Assembly (NCBI GenBank): GCA_036406595.1
Contig: DASXAR010000002.1
Coordinates: forward strand, 1-33,363
Origin: VRUE01 sp036406595
Lineage (GTDB): Bacteria; Actinomycetota; Thermoleophilia; Solirubrobacterales; 70-9
Length of the DNA stretch: 33,363 bases
Direction: 5' to 3'
Position numbers and translations under genes: made by a program. Below are positions 1 through 7,100 of this stretch, in pieces. The stretch's first letter is position 1, and every line of letters starts with the position of its first letter. The notes under the pieces are model-generated. The model was not told where the DNA came from. It ran no database searches and saw nothing but the letters and a program-made list of their open reading frames with translations.

Positions 1-957
1 CCGCTCGACCGGGTCATCCATACACTCGGCTGGCCGCTGCGCTGGGGCGGAAAGTACAAGGAGGCAGGGGGCAGCTTCATCTACCCGATGGGCGAGGACA
101 AGGTCTGCTTCGGCCTGGTCGTCGGCCTCGACACGACCGACGCCACATTCTCGGTCCACGACGAGCTGCAGCGCTTCAAGCAGCACCCGTTCATCGCCAA
201 GATCATCGAGGGCGGCAAGCGGGTCGGCTGGGGGGCCAAGACGATCCCCTCCGGCGGCTATTGGGCTCTGCCCAAGCGATTCTCGGTCCCGGGCATGCTC
301 GTCGCCGGCGATGCCGCCGGGATGGTCAACATCGCCGAGCTCGCCGGCGTCCACTATGCCATGCACGCGGGGATGTTCGCGGCCGAAGCGATCGTCGAGT
401 CGCTGAAGGCCGACATCGACTCGGTCAACTTCGAAAGCTACGACGGGATGATCCGCAAGTCGGAGATCGAGAAGGACCTCTACCGGTCGCGCAACATGAA
501 GCAGCCGCTGACCAAGGGGCTGATCAAGGGCGGCATCATCGCCAACGCGCTGGTCGCTACCAAAGGCAGCTTCCCCCCCGGCCACATGCAGGTCGAGGAC
601 AACGCCGAGCCGGCGGTCTTCATCGGCAACGCCTCCGAGCGCTACCCGAAGCCCGACAACGAGGTGACCTTCAACAAGCTCGACTCGGTCTTCCTCTCGG
701 GCAACGCCACCCGCGACGACGCGCCGAACCACGTCAGGATCCAGACCAAGGTCCCTCGGGAGGTGGCCCAGACCTGGGTCTCGATGTGCCCGGCGCAGGT
801 CTACGAGATCCCCGAGGAGCAGCTGGCGAACGGCGCCGCGCAGGTGGATGTGCACGTGACCGCCTCGAACTGCGTCCAGTGCGGCGCGATCACTGCGAAG
901 GGCGGCCGCCTCACCCTGCCCGAGGGCGGCGACGGCCCCCTCTACCAGGAGACGTAG
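1..957 (+). CDS. Electron transfer flavoprotein:quinone oxidoreductase, C-terminal part
   Basis: The frame is open from the first base of the window, so the 5' end lies outside it; 318 residues are visible. The family (ETF-QO/FixC) passes electrons from reduced electron transfer flavoprotein through FAD and an iron-sulfur cluster to membrane quinone during fatty-acid and amino-acid oxidation. Visible hallmarks are the GWPL/YGG segment near the start, the GLVVGLD stretch, the flavin-binding 'GDAAGMVN' and a C-terminal ferredoxin-like domain ending in PEGGDGPLY. That domain shows CPAQVYEI and NCVQC, but the third cysteine of the usual CxxCxxC motif is replaced by isoleucine (NCVQCGAI), leaving three of the four expected cluster ligands. 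Family assignment is firm; the effect of the missing cysteine is unknown. Confidence 0.9.
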   Translation, partial: PLDRVIHTLGWPLRWGGKYKEAGGSFIYPMGEDKVCFGLVVGLDTTDATFSVHDELQRFKQHPFIAKIIEGGKRVGWGAKTIPSGGYWALPKRFSVPGMLVAGDAAGMVNIAELAGVHYAMHAGMFAAEAIVESLKADIDSVNFESYDGMIRKSEIEKDLYRSRNMKQPLTKGLIKGGIIANALVATKGSFPPGHMQVEDNAEPAVFIGNASERYPKPDNEVTFNKLDSVFLSGNATRDDAPNHVRIQTKVPREVAQTWVSMCPAQVYEIPEEQLANGAAQVDVHVTASNCVQCGAITAKGGRLTLPEGGDGPLYQET

Positions 958-962
958 CCACT

Positions 963-983
963 CCCCGCATAAAGCTGCGGGGG
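963..983 (+). terminator. Short GC-rich stem-loop after the oxidoreductase gene
   Basis: CCCCGCA (963-969) and TGCGGGG (976-982) form a perfect 7-bp stem with a 6-base loop, starting five bases after the TAG stop. No T-run follows, so intrinsic termination is uncertain; it could instead protect the 3' end of the transcript. It lies between the stop and the start of the ferritin-like gene at 1004. Confidence 0.3.
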
Positions 984-1003
984 ATCGGGTACGAGGCGCT
1001 GAG

Positions 1004-1999
1004 ATGCCGCAGCGGAGGCCGAGGGAGCAGCTGATCAGTTACCTCCTCGACGCGCACTCGATCGAGGAGCAGGCGCTGAAACAGCTCGCTGCCGCGCCCG
1101 GTATAGCGGAAGACGAGCGGCTCGCGCGCATCTTCCTCGCGCACCTCGAGGAGACGCAGCGCCACGAGGCCCTCGTGCGGGAGCGGCTGGCGGCGCACGG
1201 TGTCGAGCCGTCGCAGTTCGAGGACGGCGCCGGGAAGGCCGGCGCCTACGGGGTGACCCTGCTCGGCATGGTCCAGCCCGACTCGCCGGCCAAGCTGACT
1301 GCACACGCCTTCTCCTACGAGCACCTCGAGCTCGCCGCCTACGAGATTCTGAGTCGCGCGGCGATGGAGGCGGGGGACGAGCGGACCGCGAGCATCGCCA
1401 GCGAAATCGGCGAGCAGGAGCGGACGATGTCGATCCGGCTGGCGCACAGCTTCGACTCCGCGGTAGAGGTGGCGATCGCGCGAACCGACCCCGACCAGAT
1501 CGAGACGCTGCTCAACCGGCACCTCGCCGACGTCCACGCGATCGAGGCCCAGGCGATCAGGATCCTGGAAGCCGCGCCGTCCTCGGTGGACGACGAGGTC
1601 CTCGCCGTGTTCCTACGCGAGCATCTCGAGCAGACGCGGGAGCATCAGCGGCGGGTCACCGAACGGCTGGGGGCGCGCGGCGCCCGACCGTCGAGGATCC
1701 GGGACGCCGCTCACCGCGCCGCCGGCCTCAACCCCTTCGGGTTCTTCGGGGCGGAGCCACAGCCGGACTCGACGACGCGGATCGCCGGCTTCGCCTACGC
1801 GTTCGAGCACCTCGAGGTCGCTGCCTACGAGCTGCTCAAGCGCTTCGCCCTCGAGGTGGGCGATCGCGAGACGGTGAGGATGGCGGAGACCACGATCTCC
1901 GAGGAGTGGGAATCAGCCGCCGAGATCGCGACGACCTGGGACCGCACCATGCATGCGGACGCGACGCGAGGCCCGGCTGAGGCTGCCGGGCTGGGCTAA
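1004..1999 (+). CDS. Tandem ferritin-like (DUF892/YciF-type) protein
   Basis: 331 residues made of two related halves (about 5-155 and 165-315). Each half repeats the same order: a helix with 'DAHSIEEQA' or 'DVHAIEAQA', a helix with HLEETQRHE or HLEQTREHQ, then YEHLELAAYE or FEHLEVAAYE, and a last helix with EIGEQER or TISEEWE. These Glu/His positions match four-helix ferritin-like bundles of the DUF892 type, usually about 160 residues with one bundle; here the bundle is duplicated. No signal peptide or membrane segment is seen. The second half has lost part of the ligand pattern (E to Q in HLEQTREHQ), so it may have diverged. Family members are linked to stress responses; the substrate is unknown. 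ATG chosen because the first repeat begins directly after it. Confidence 0.7.
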   Translation: MPQRRPREQLISYLLDAHSIEEQALKQLAAAPGIAEDERLARIFLAHLEETQRHEALVRERLAAHGVEPSQFEDGAGKAGAYGVTLLGMVQPDSPAKLTAHAFSYEHLELAAYEILSRAAMEAGDERTASIASEIGEQERTMSIRLAHSFDSAVEVAIARTDPDQIETLLNRHLADVHAIEAQAIRILEAAPSSVDDEVLAVFLREHLEQTREHQRRVTERLGARGARPSRIRDAAHRAAGLNPFGFFGAEPQPDSTTRIAGFAYAFEHLEVAAYELLKRFALEVGDRETVRMAETTISEEWESAAEIATTWDRTMHADATRGPAEAAGLG

Positions 2000-2202
2000 G
2001 CCGCCCCCTGCTCCTGGGCGCGTGCTCCGGCTGCCCTGGCGCTCATCCGCGAGGAGTACGAGAGCCGTGGGCTGAAGACGACCTCGGTTCGCCGCTGGGT
2101 CGGCGGGGCGATCGTCCACTGCTCGCAGCCGGCGAATGCTTCGTCGAGCCGCCGCGCCATCGCGCTTCTGGGCCGGTCCTGGTCGAAGATCTCCTTTGAC
2201 AT
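1996..2202 (-). CDS. Possible small hypothetical protein (68 aa)
   Basis: A reverse-strand ORF fills much of the otherwise empty stretch 2000-2302. It begins with MSKEIFDQDRPR, ends tail-to-tail with the ferritin-like gene (4-base overlap) and has GGAGAG a few bases before its ATG. Third codon positions are mostly G or C, as in the neighbours, but in DNA this GC-rich that is weak evidence. I recognise no domain, membrane segment or signal peptide; it has one cysteine and is rich in Arg and Ala. It could equally be a chance ORF. Confidence 0.35.
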   Translation of the reverse strand: MSKEIFDQDRPRSAMARRLDEAFAGCEQWTIAPPTQRRTEVVFSPRLSYSSRMSARAAGARAQEQGAA

Positions 2203-2302
2203 AGCTCTCCGTCCTGTAGTGGGCGTGGCGAGAAGTGTGGACCCTCGATCAGACGAAAAATGCTCTTAGCGAGAAAAAGTGCCCAGATTGCGCGAACGCG
2301 CA
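2203..2302. other. Relatively AT-rich gap with a perfect palindrome
   Basis: This is the only clearly AT-richer stretch near the left end, with A-runs such as GAAAAA and GAGAAAAAG around 2256-2280. TGCGCGAACGCGCA at 2289-2302 is a perfect 6-bp inverted repeat with an AA spacer, directly next to the stop codon of the reverse-strand hydrolase (2303-2305). Read on the reverse strand it is followed about 10 bases later by a T5 run, so it could be a weak terminator for the hydrolase; the rest could hold a promoter for the small reverse ORF. Confidence 0.3.
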
Positions 2303-3154
2303 CTAATTGCTCGAATCGGCGGAACCGGCAAATTGGGCGATCTCATCGGCCAGGCGCTGCGGCTGGTCGAGCGGGACGAAGGTCCGCGAGCCCGGGATCT
2401 GGACGATGCGGGCGTCGCCGACCTCTGAGGCGAGGCGCTCGGCGTAGGAGATCGGAAAGAAGCGGTCGCCGGGCGCCCACGCGAGCAGGATCGGCAGCTC
2501 CGAGCCCCGCAGTCTCTCGGCCGCCTCCAGCGTGTAGCGCTTGTTCATGCCCGACGTGACCTTCTTGAGGTCGTGGCGCACCCCGGGGTCGTGCATGCCC
2601 GGCTCCATCCAGGAGGCGATCAGCTCGGGCGGGATGCTCCGCGCAAACGGCTTGAATGCGGCTCGCGCGAGCGCTCCGACCCGGAATGGCGCGGCGAGCA
2701 GCGACATCCCGCCCGGCAGCCGCGCGATCGGGGGCATCGCCTTGAAGATCCCGGGCGGAAAGTTCTCGTGCGTGTCGCAGTTGGTGAGAACCAGCCTGTC
2801 GATCCGCTCGGGATGGCGGCTGACCAGCACCTGGGACATCGCGCCGCCCGAGTCGTTGCCGACGATCGTCACGTCGTTCAGGTCGAGCTCGGCGAGGAAG
2901 CTGGAGATCAGGGCGGCGATCCCGTAGGGCGTGAGGTCGGCGTCGGGGTTCATCGCCACCCGCTGGGCGCCGATCGGCCAGTCGGGGGCGAGGCAGCGAA
3001 AGCGATCGGCGAGCCGATCGACGACGCCGTCCCAGAGCCGACCGTCGACTAGGTAGCCGTGGACGAAGACCACCGGACGCCCCTCGCCCGCCTCGCGGTA
3101 GCGAATCGTCCCGGCGGGCAGCTCGACTTCCCGGCGCTGATCTGACTGGGCCAT
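2303..3154 (-). CDS. Alpha/beta hydrolase with aspartate nucleophile
   Basis: 283 residues, about one hydrolase domain. The oxyanion HG motif is at 32-33 (VHGYLVDG). The nucleophile elbow is GNDSGG with Asp101 at the nucleophile place, as in epoxide hydrolases and haloalkane dehalogenases rather than Ser esterases. Asp230 in 'APGDRF' is the likely acid. Where a His is expected near the C-terminus the sequence reads GSRTFVPLDQP, with Thr258. A cap region lies at about 130-205. The start was set at the ATG at 3154 because AAGGAGG (3166-3160) lies five bases upstream; a longer frame up to 3277 would run into the GGDEF gene. It follows that gene by 43 bases on the same strand and is probably co-transcribed. 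Substrate unknown. Confidence 0.75.
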   Translation of the reverse strand: MAQSDQRREVELPAGTIRYREAGEGRPVVFVHGYLVDGRLWDGVVDRLADRFRCLAPDWPIGAQRVAMNPDADLTPYGIAALISSFLAELDLNDVTIVGNDSGGAMSQVLVSRHPERIDRLVLTNCDTHENFPPGIFKAMPPIARLPGGMSLLAAPFRVGALARAAFKPFARSIPPELIASWMEPGMHDPGVRHDLKKVTSGMNKRYTLEAAERLRGSELPILLAWAPGDRFFPISYAERLASEVGDARIVQIPGSRTFVPLDQPQRLADEIAQFAGSADSSN

Positions 3155-3197
3155 CCGTTCCTCCTTGGAGGTGGCTTGCGCCCGCCAGCCTAAGCCT

Positions 3198-4685
3198 TCA
3201 CGCGTGCCGAGGCTCCCCTGCCGCGATCGGCGGCGGCGGATCCAGTGCAGACGTCCGGCGCGACTCCTTCTGCGCATACATGCGGGCGTCGGCGAGCTGC
3301 ATCGCCGCGGACGGCTCGGCCTCCTCCGCGGGGACCTCGACCGCGCCCCAGGAGGCGCCGACCTCGAATCCCGGGCCGCTGGCCGAGAGCGCCGATGCGG
3401 CGGCCCCGAGCAGCGCCTCAGCCCGTCTCGGGGCGGTGTCGAGGATGACGCAGAACTCGTCGCCCCCGATCCGGTACGCGGTGCCGTCGTCCCCGAGCGC
3501 CTCGGTGAGCGCCTCGCCGAAGCCGGCGAGCAGCTCGTCGCCCGCCTGGTGGCCGAAGGTGTCGTTGTAGCGCTTGAACCCGTTGAGGTCCAGGAGCGCG
3601 ACCCAGACCGGGCGCTCGGCCGTCGCCGCGGCGCAGCGCTCCGGCAGGTCGATCTGGAGCCGCCCGCGATTCGCGAGCCCGGTGAGGGAGTCGGTTCGCA
3701 CCTGCTCGAGCAGGTCCCGGTTCTCCCTGTCGCTCATCGCGAGCCTGGCGATCACCGCGGTCATCGTCGCGGCCCAGAGGACCGTGGACAGGGCGCTCGT
3801 GGCGCTGAAGATCTGGATCGCGAAGAGGCCGATCATCACCCCGGCGAAGACCCCGGGCACCACGATCTCCCGCGGCCGGCCGCCCCTGGCCTGCATGATC
3901 GGCACCGCCTCCGCCGGCTGCCAGACGGACGCGGCGAGGCAGACGGCGGAGATCAGGTAGATCGGGTTGATCCAGCTGCCGCCGGGGAGCGCTTCGCCGG
4001 TCGACTGCAGCGTGTACGCGATGTCGGCGACGACAAGGGCCGCCAGGCCGGCGAGCAGCAGCGACCAGGTCCTGCCCGGCCGCCAGCCGGTCAGCGCGAT
4101 GACACCGACGATCATCGCCAGCATCAGGATGCCGCCGAGCGGGTAGGCGAGTGTCGTCATCACCTGCAGCACGCTGCCGCTTGTCTTTCCGGCGACGAAG
4201 TCGAAGATGAAGGCGGCCCCGAGCGCAGCCGTGCCGAGGGCGGCTATCGCCCCGTCCATCCAGAGGCGCCAGTCGAGCTCCTCGGCCCGGGCGCGGACGA
4301 GCAGCGCGAGCCCGGCATAGGCGAGGGGGTAGAAGGCCAGGTATGCGGCGTCCGCCGGCGACGGGTAGGGGGCGTTGGCGTTCCCTTCGATGAATGCGGT
4401 CCAGTAGACCTCGGCCGCGCCCCAGGAAAGGAGAGCGGCGCCGAACAGGACCCAGGGCGCCCGTTCGGGCCCGTACGCGGAGGCGCGCAGAAGGCAGGCG
4501 ATGCCGGCGCCGACGACGACCGCGTCGTAGACGATTTCGCCGATCTCGAAGTCGAGCCCGCCGGCGACCCCCAGCCAGTAGTGGAGGGCGACCGCCAGCG
4601 TGCCGGCTAGGAGGAGGCACGCCAGCAAGCCGCGGATCAGGCGGCCTGCGCGCTGCTGCTGCGGGATCGACGTGTGGGCGGTCAT
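3198..4685 (-). CDS. Membrane-anchored GGDEF protein (putative diguanylate cyclase)
   Basis: 495 residues. The first ~315 residues contain about ten hydrophobic helices with short loops, an integral-membrane sensor region I cannot assign to a named family. A GGDEF domain follows: DSLTGLANR opens it, the metal-binding LLDLNGFKRYNDTFGHQ segment is intact, and RIGGDEF sits at about 405-411, so the catalytic signature for making cyclic di-GMP from GTP is complete. The allosteric RxxD inhibitory site normally five residues before GGDEF is absent (GDDG there). The protein would sense a membrane or external signal and raise c-di-GMP. It is divergent from rpmE with a 78-bp gap and is followed by the hydrolase. 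Confidence 0.85.
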   Translation of the reverse strand: MTAHTSIPQQQRAGRLIRGLLACLLLAGTLAVALHYWLGVAGGLDFEIGEIVYDAVVVGAGIACLLRASAYGPERAPWVLFGAALLSWGAAEVYWTAFIEGNANAPYPSPADAAYLAFYPLAYAGLALLVRARAEELDWRLWMDGAIAALGTAALGAAFIFDFVAGKTSGSVLQVMTTLAYPLGGILMLAMIVGVIALTGWRPGRTWSLLLAGLAALVVADIAYTLQSTGEALPGGSWINPIYLISAVCLAASVWQPAEAVPIMQARGGRPREIVVPGVFAGVMIGLFAIQIFSATSALSTVLWAATMTAVIARLAMSDRENRDLLEQVRTDSLTGLANRGRLQIDLPERCAAATAERPVWVALLDLNGFKRYNDTFGHQAGDELLAGFGEALTEALGDDGTAYRIGGDEFCVILDTAPRRAEALLGAAASALSASGPGFEVGASWGAVEVPAEEAEPSAAMQLADARMYAQKESRRTSALDPPPPIAAGEPRHA

Positions 4686-4750
4686 CGCTCAGCTATCGGC
4701 ATCCGGCGCGGCCTGCCAAACCCCCGAAAGGCCCCGCTCAACCCTTCATC

Positions 4751-4756
4751 TACACT
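4751..4756 (+). promoter_or_regulatory. Candidate -10 box for rpmE
   Basis: TACACT fits the actinobacterial TAnnnT -10 pattern and ends seven bases before the ATG of rpmE, which would place transcription start at or next to the A of the start codon, i.e. a leaderless mRNA. No convincing -35 box is seen, and the only SD-like sequence is a weak GGGG at 4757-4760. Confidence 0.4.
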
Positions 4757-4763
4757 GGGGTCG

Positions 4764-4979
4764 ATGAAAGCCGGAATCCACCCCGATTACACCCTCGCGA
4801 ACGTGCACTGCTCGTGCGGCAACCAGTTCTACACGCGGTCGACCGAGTCGGACCTGCACGTCGAGCTCTGCTCCGAGTGCCACCCCTTCTACACCGGAAA
4901 GCAGAAGCTGGTTGACACCGGCGGGCGCGTGGAGCGATTCCAGCGCCGCGCGGCGAAGCACGCCAAGGCCAGGAAGTAG
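4764..4979 (+). CDS. rpmE: 50S ribosomal protein L31, zinc-binding type
   Basis: 71 residues beginning MKAGIHPDY, the normal length and start for bacterial L31. Cys16, Cys18, Cys36 and Cys39 (CSC and CSEC) form the zinc site of the 'C+' paralogue, as opposed to the zinc-free form made under zinc limitation. The protein bridges the large and small subunits at the central protuberance. A longer in-frame start at 4674 was not used: it would overlap the start of the divergent GGDEF gene and add a non-family N-terminus. It leads the rpmE-DUF1385-prfA-prmC block. Confidence 0.95.
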   Translation: MKAGIHPDYTLANVHCSCGNQFYTRSTESDLHVELCSECHPFYTGKQKLVDTGGRVERFQRRAAKHAKARK

Positions 4980-4982
4980 CCG

Positions 4983-5993
4983 TTGAGCCCGGAGGGGGGC
5001 TCCGCGCAGATCGAGTCTGCGGCCGCCTCGAACGGGGCCGACCCGCTGCGCATGCCCGACGGGGCGCTGGTCGCCAGGCGCGATGCGCCAGTCGGCGGGC
5101 AGGCGGTGCTGGAGGGCGTGATGATGCGCGGCGTATCGGTCTGGGCGGTCGCGGTGCGCAATCCCGAGGGCCAGATCGAGCTCAGCTCGGAGCGGCTCGT
5201 GCCGTGGGCGAGGCGCCACCGCCTCTGGCGAATCCCCGTGCTCCGCGGCATCGTCGCGCTCGGCGAGTCGCTGAAGATCGGCTTCCGCGCGCTGGCGATC
5301 TCCGCCAACGCGCAGATGGAGGAGGACGAGGAGGGGCAGAAGGAGGAGATCGGCGGATGGATGTGGGGGCTGACCATCGCCTTCTCGCTGCTGCTCGCGG
5401 TCGGCCTCTTCTTCGTCGTCCCGGTCGGGCTGACCAGCCTGATCAAGGACCAGCTTGGGTCGGCCTTCCTCTTCTGGTTGATCGAGGGGATCCTGAGAAC
5501 GGCGATCTTCATCGGCTACATCGCCGCGATCAGCCGCATGCCGGACCTGCGGCGGGTCTTCGAGTACCACGGCGCCGAGCACAAGACGATCTCCTGCTAC
5601 GAGGCCGAGGACGAGCTGGTCCCGGCTCGCGCCAAGCTCTACTCCCGCCTGCACCCGCGCTGCGGCACCAGTTTCCTGCTGGTCGTGATGGTGGTCGCGA
5701 TATTCGTCTTCGCGCCGCTCGGCCTGCCCGCCTGGTACTGGCTGCTGGCCTCGCGCATCCTCGGCATCCCGCTGATCGCGGGGATCTCCTACGAGGTGAT
5801 CAAGTGGGCCGGCCGCAACCGCCGCAAGAGATGGGTGCGGGGCCTGATGTGGCCGGGACTGATGCTGCAGAACCTCACCACCCGCGAGCCGGACGAGGAG
5901 CAGCTCGCAGTCGCGATCGCCGCCCTCGAGCGGGTGCTCGCGGAGGACCCTCCCGGCGACTCCGCGGAGGCTCCGATCGAGATAGTCGCCTGA
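4983..5993 (+). CDS. DUF1385 integral membrane protein (YqhQ-like)
   Basis: 336 residues from a TTG start three bases after the rpmE stop, with AGGAAG upstream. Family signatures are GGQAVLEGVMMRG near residues 37-49, EYHGAEHKTI.CYE in the middle, HPRCGTSF, and NLTTREP near the C-terminus. Hydrophobic segments at about 122-145, 155-182, 225-242 and 248-270 make it a multi-pass membrane protein. The biochemical role of the family is not known to me. Genes of this family sit beside rpmE and prfA in several Gram-positive lineages, which suggests co-expression with translation genes but does not prove a translational role. An internal ATG at about residue 24 is an alternative start. Confidence 0.85.
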   Translation: MSPEGGSAQIESAAASNGADPLRMPDGALVARRDAPVGGQAVLEGVMMRGVSVWAVAVRNPEGQIELSSERLVPWARRHRLWRIPVLRGIVALGESLKIGFRALAISANAQMEEDEEGQKEEIGGWMWGLTIAFSLLLAVGLFFVVPVGLTSLIKDQLGSAFLFWLIEGILRTAIFIGYIAAISRMPDLRRVFEYHGAEHKTISCYEAEDELVPARAKLYSRLHPRCGTSFLLVVMVVAIFVFAPLGLPAWYWLLASRILGIPLIAGISYEVIKWAGRNRRKRWVRGLMWPGLMLQNLTTREPDEEQLAVAIAALERVLAEDPPGDSAEAPIEIVA

Positions 5994-6001
5994 GACCGGC
6001 C

Positions 6002-6007
6002 TAAGGT
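6002..6007 (+). promoter_or_regulatory. Candidate -10 box or SD just before prfA
   Basis: TAAGGT matches TAnnnT and lies six bases before the prfA ATG, the spacing seen in leaderless actinobacterial promoters. The AAGG inside it could instead act as a Shine-Dalgarno sequence, so the two readings cannot be separated by sequence alone. Confidence 0.25.
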
Positions 6008-6013
6008 TCAGGC

Positions 6014-7084
6014 ATGATCGATTCGCTGGTCGAGCAGATCGAATCCCGCTTCTCCGATCTGGAGCGACAGATGTCGGATCCCGAGGTGATCGCGGACCGC
6101 GACCGCTACGCGGAGGTCGGCCGCGAATACCGCGAGCTGCAGCCTGCCCACGAGCTCGCCGGCGAGTACCGCACCCTGAAGGACGACCTCGACGGGGCGC
6201 GGGAGCTGCTGGCCGAGGACGGCGACGACGCCGACCTTCGGCGGGTCGTGGAGGAGGCACCGGGGCGCCTCGGAGAGCTCGAGGAGGAGATCCGCCTGGC
6301 GATGGTCGAGCGGGACCCCAACGACGCAAAGAACGTGCTGGTCGAGGTTCGCGCCGGGACCGGCGGCGACGAGGCCGCCCTCTTCGCCGGCGACCTCTAC
6401 AAGATGCTCGCCCGCTACGCCGAGGAGCGCGGCTTCGCGACCGAGGTCCTCTCCCAGTCGGCGGCCGAGGTCGGCGGGTTCAAGGAGATCACCTTCGCGG
6501 TGAAGGGGGAGGGGGCCTACTCGGTGTTCAAGTACGAGGGCGGCACCCACCGGGTCCAGCGGGTGCCCGAGACCGAGTCGCAGGGCCGGATTCACACCTC
6601 GACCGCCACCGTCGCGGTGCTGCCCGAGGCGGAGGAGGTCGAGGTGGAGGTCAACCAGGCCGATCTCCAGATCGACGTCTACCGCTCCTCCGGCCCCGGC
6701 GGTCAGTCGGTCAACACGACGGACTCGGCGGTGCGGATCACCCACAAGCCGACCGGGATCGTCGTCTCGATGCAGGACGAGAAGTCCCAGCTTCAGAACA
6801 AGGACCGCGCGATGCGGGTGCTGCGGGCGAGGCTGTACGAGCGGGAGCTTGCCGAGCAGCAGGCGAAGATCGCCTCGGAGCGAAAGGCGCAGGTGGGCAG
6901 CGGAGAGCGCTCGGAGAAGGTCCGGACGTACAACTTCCCGCAGGGTCGCGTCACCGACCACAGGATCAAGCTCACCTCGCACAACCTCGATGGCGTCCTG
7001 GGAGGGGACCTGAGCGAGTTCACCGAGGCCCTCGCCGCCGAGGAGAAGAGGCGGAGGCTCGAGGCGGCCGCCTCGGCGGCATGA
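6014..7084 (+). CDS. prfA: Peptide chain release factor 1
   Basis: 356 residues, the normal RF1 length. The N-terminal domain is a coiled helical region. The stop-codon-reading tripeptide PxT is present as PET in 'VPETESQGRIHTS', which marks RF1 (UAA/UAG) rather than RF2 (SPF). The catalytic GGQ loop is at 229-231 (SGPGGQSVNTT), the site where peptidyl-tRNA is hydrolysed and the Gln that PrmC methylates. The C-terminus has the conserved YNFPQGRVTDHR segment. It is followed 16 bases later by prmC, the usual substrate-enzyme pairing. Confidence 0.97.
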   Translation: MIDSLVEQIESRFSDLERQMSDPEVIADRDRYAEVGREYRELQPAHELAGEYRTLKDDLDGARELLAEDGDDADLRRVVEEAPGRLGELEEEIRLAMVERDPNDAKNVLVEVRAGTGGDEAALFAGDLYKMLARYAEERGFATEVLSQSAAEVGGFKEITFAVKGEGAYSVFKYEGGTHRVQRVPETESQGRIHTSTATVAVLPEAEEVEVEVNQADLQIDVYRSSGPGGQSVNTTDSAVRITHKPTGIVVSMQDEKSQLQNKDRAMRVLRARLYERELAEQQAKIASERKAQVGSGERSEKVRTYNFPQGRVTDHRIKLTSHNLDGVLGGDLSEFTEALAAEEKRRRLEAAASAA

Positions 7085-7100
7085 AGCGCAGAGAGCGGGG

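Noticed and set aside
3165..4610. 481-codon forward frame across the GGDEF gene
   Set aside because: The reverse strand carries ten helices and an intact GGDEF motif; the forward product is Arg/Gly/Pro-rich with no domain.
4746..6329. 527-codon reverse frame across rpmE and the DUF1385 gene
   Set aside because: Both forward genes show clear family motifs; the reverse product has none.
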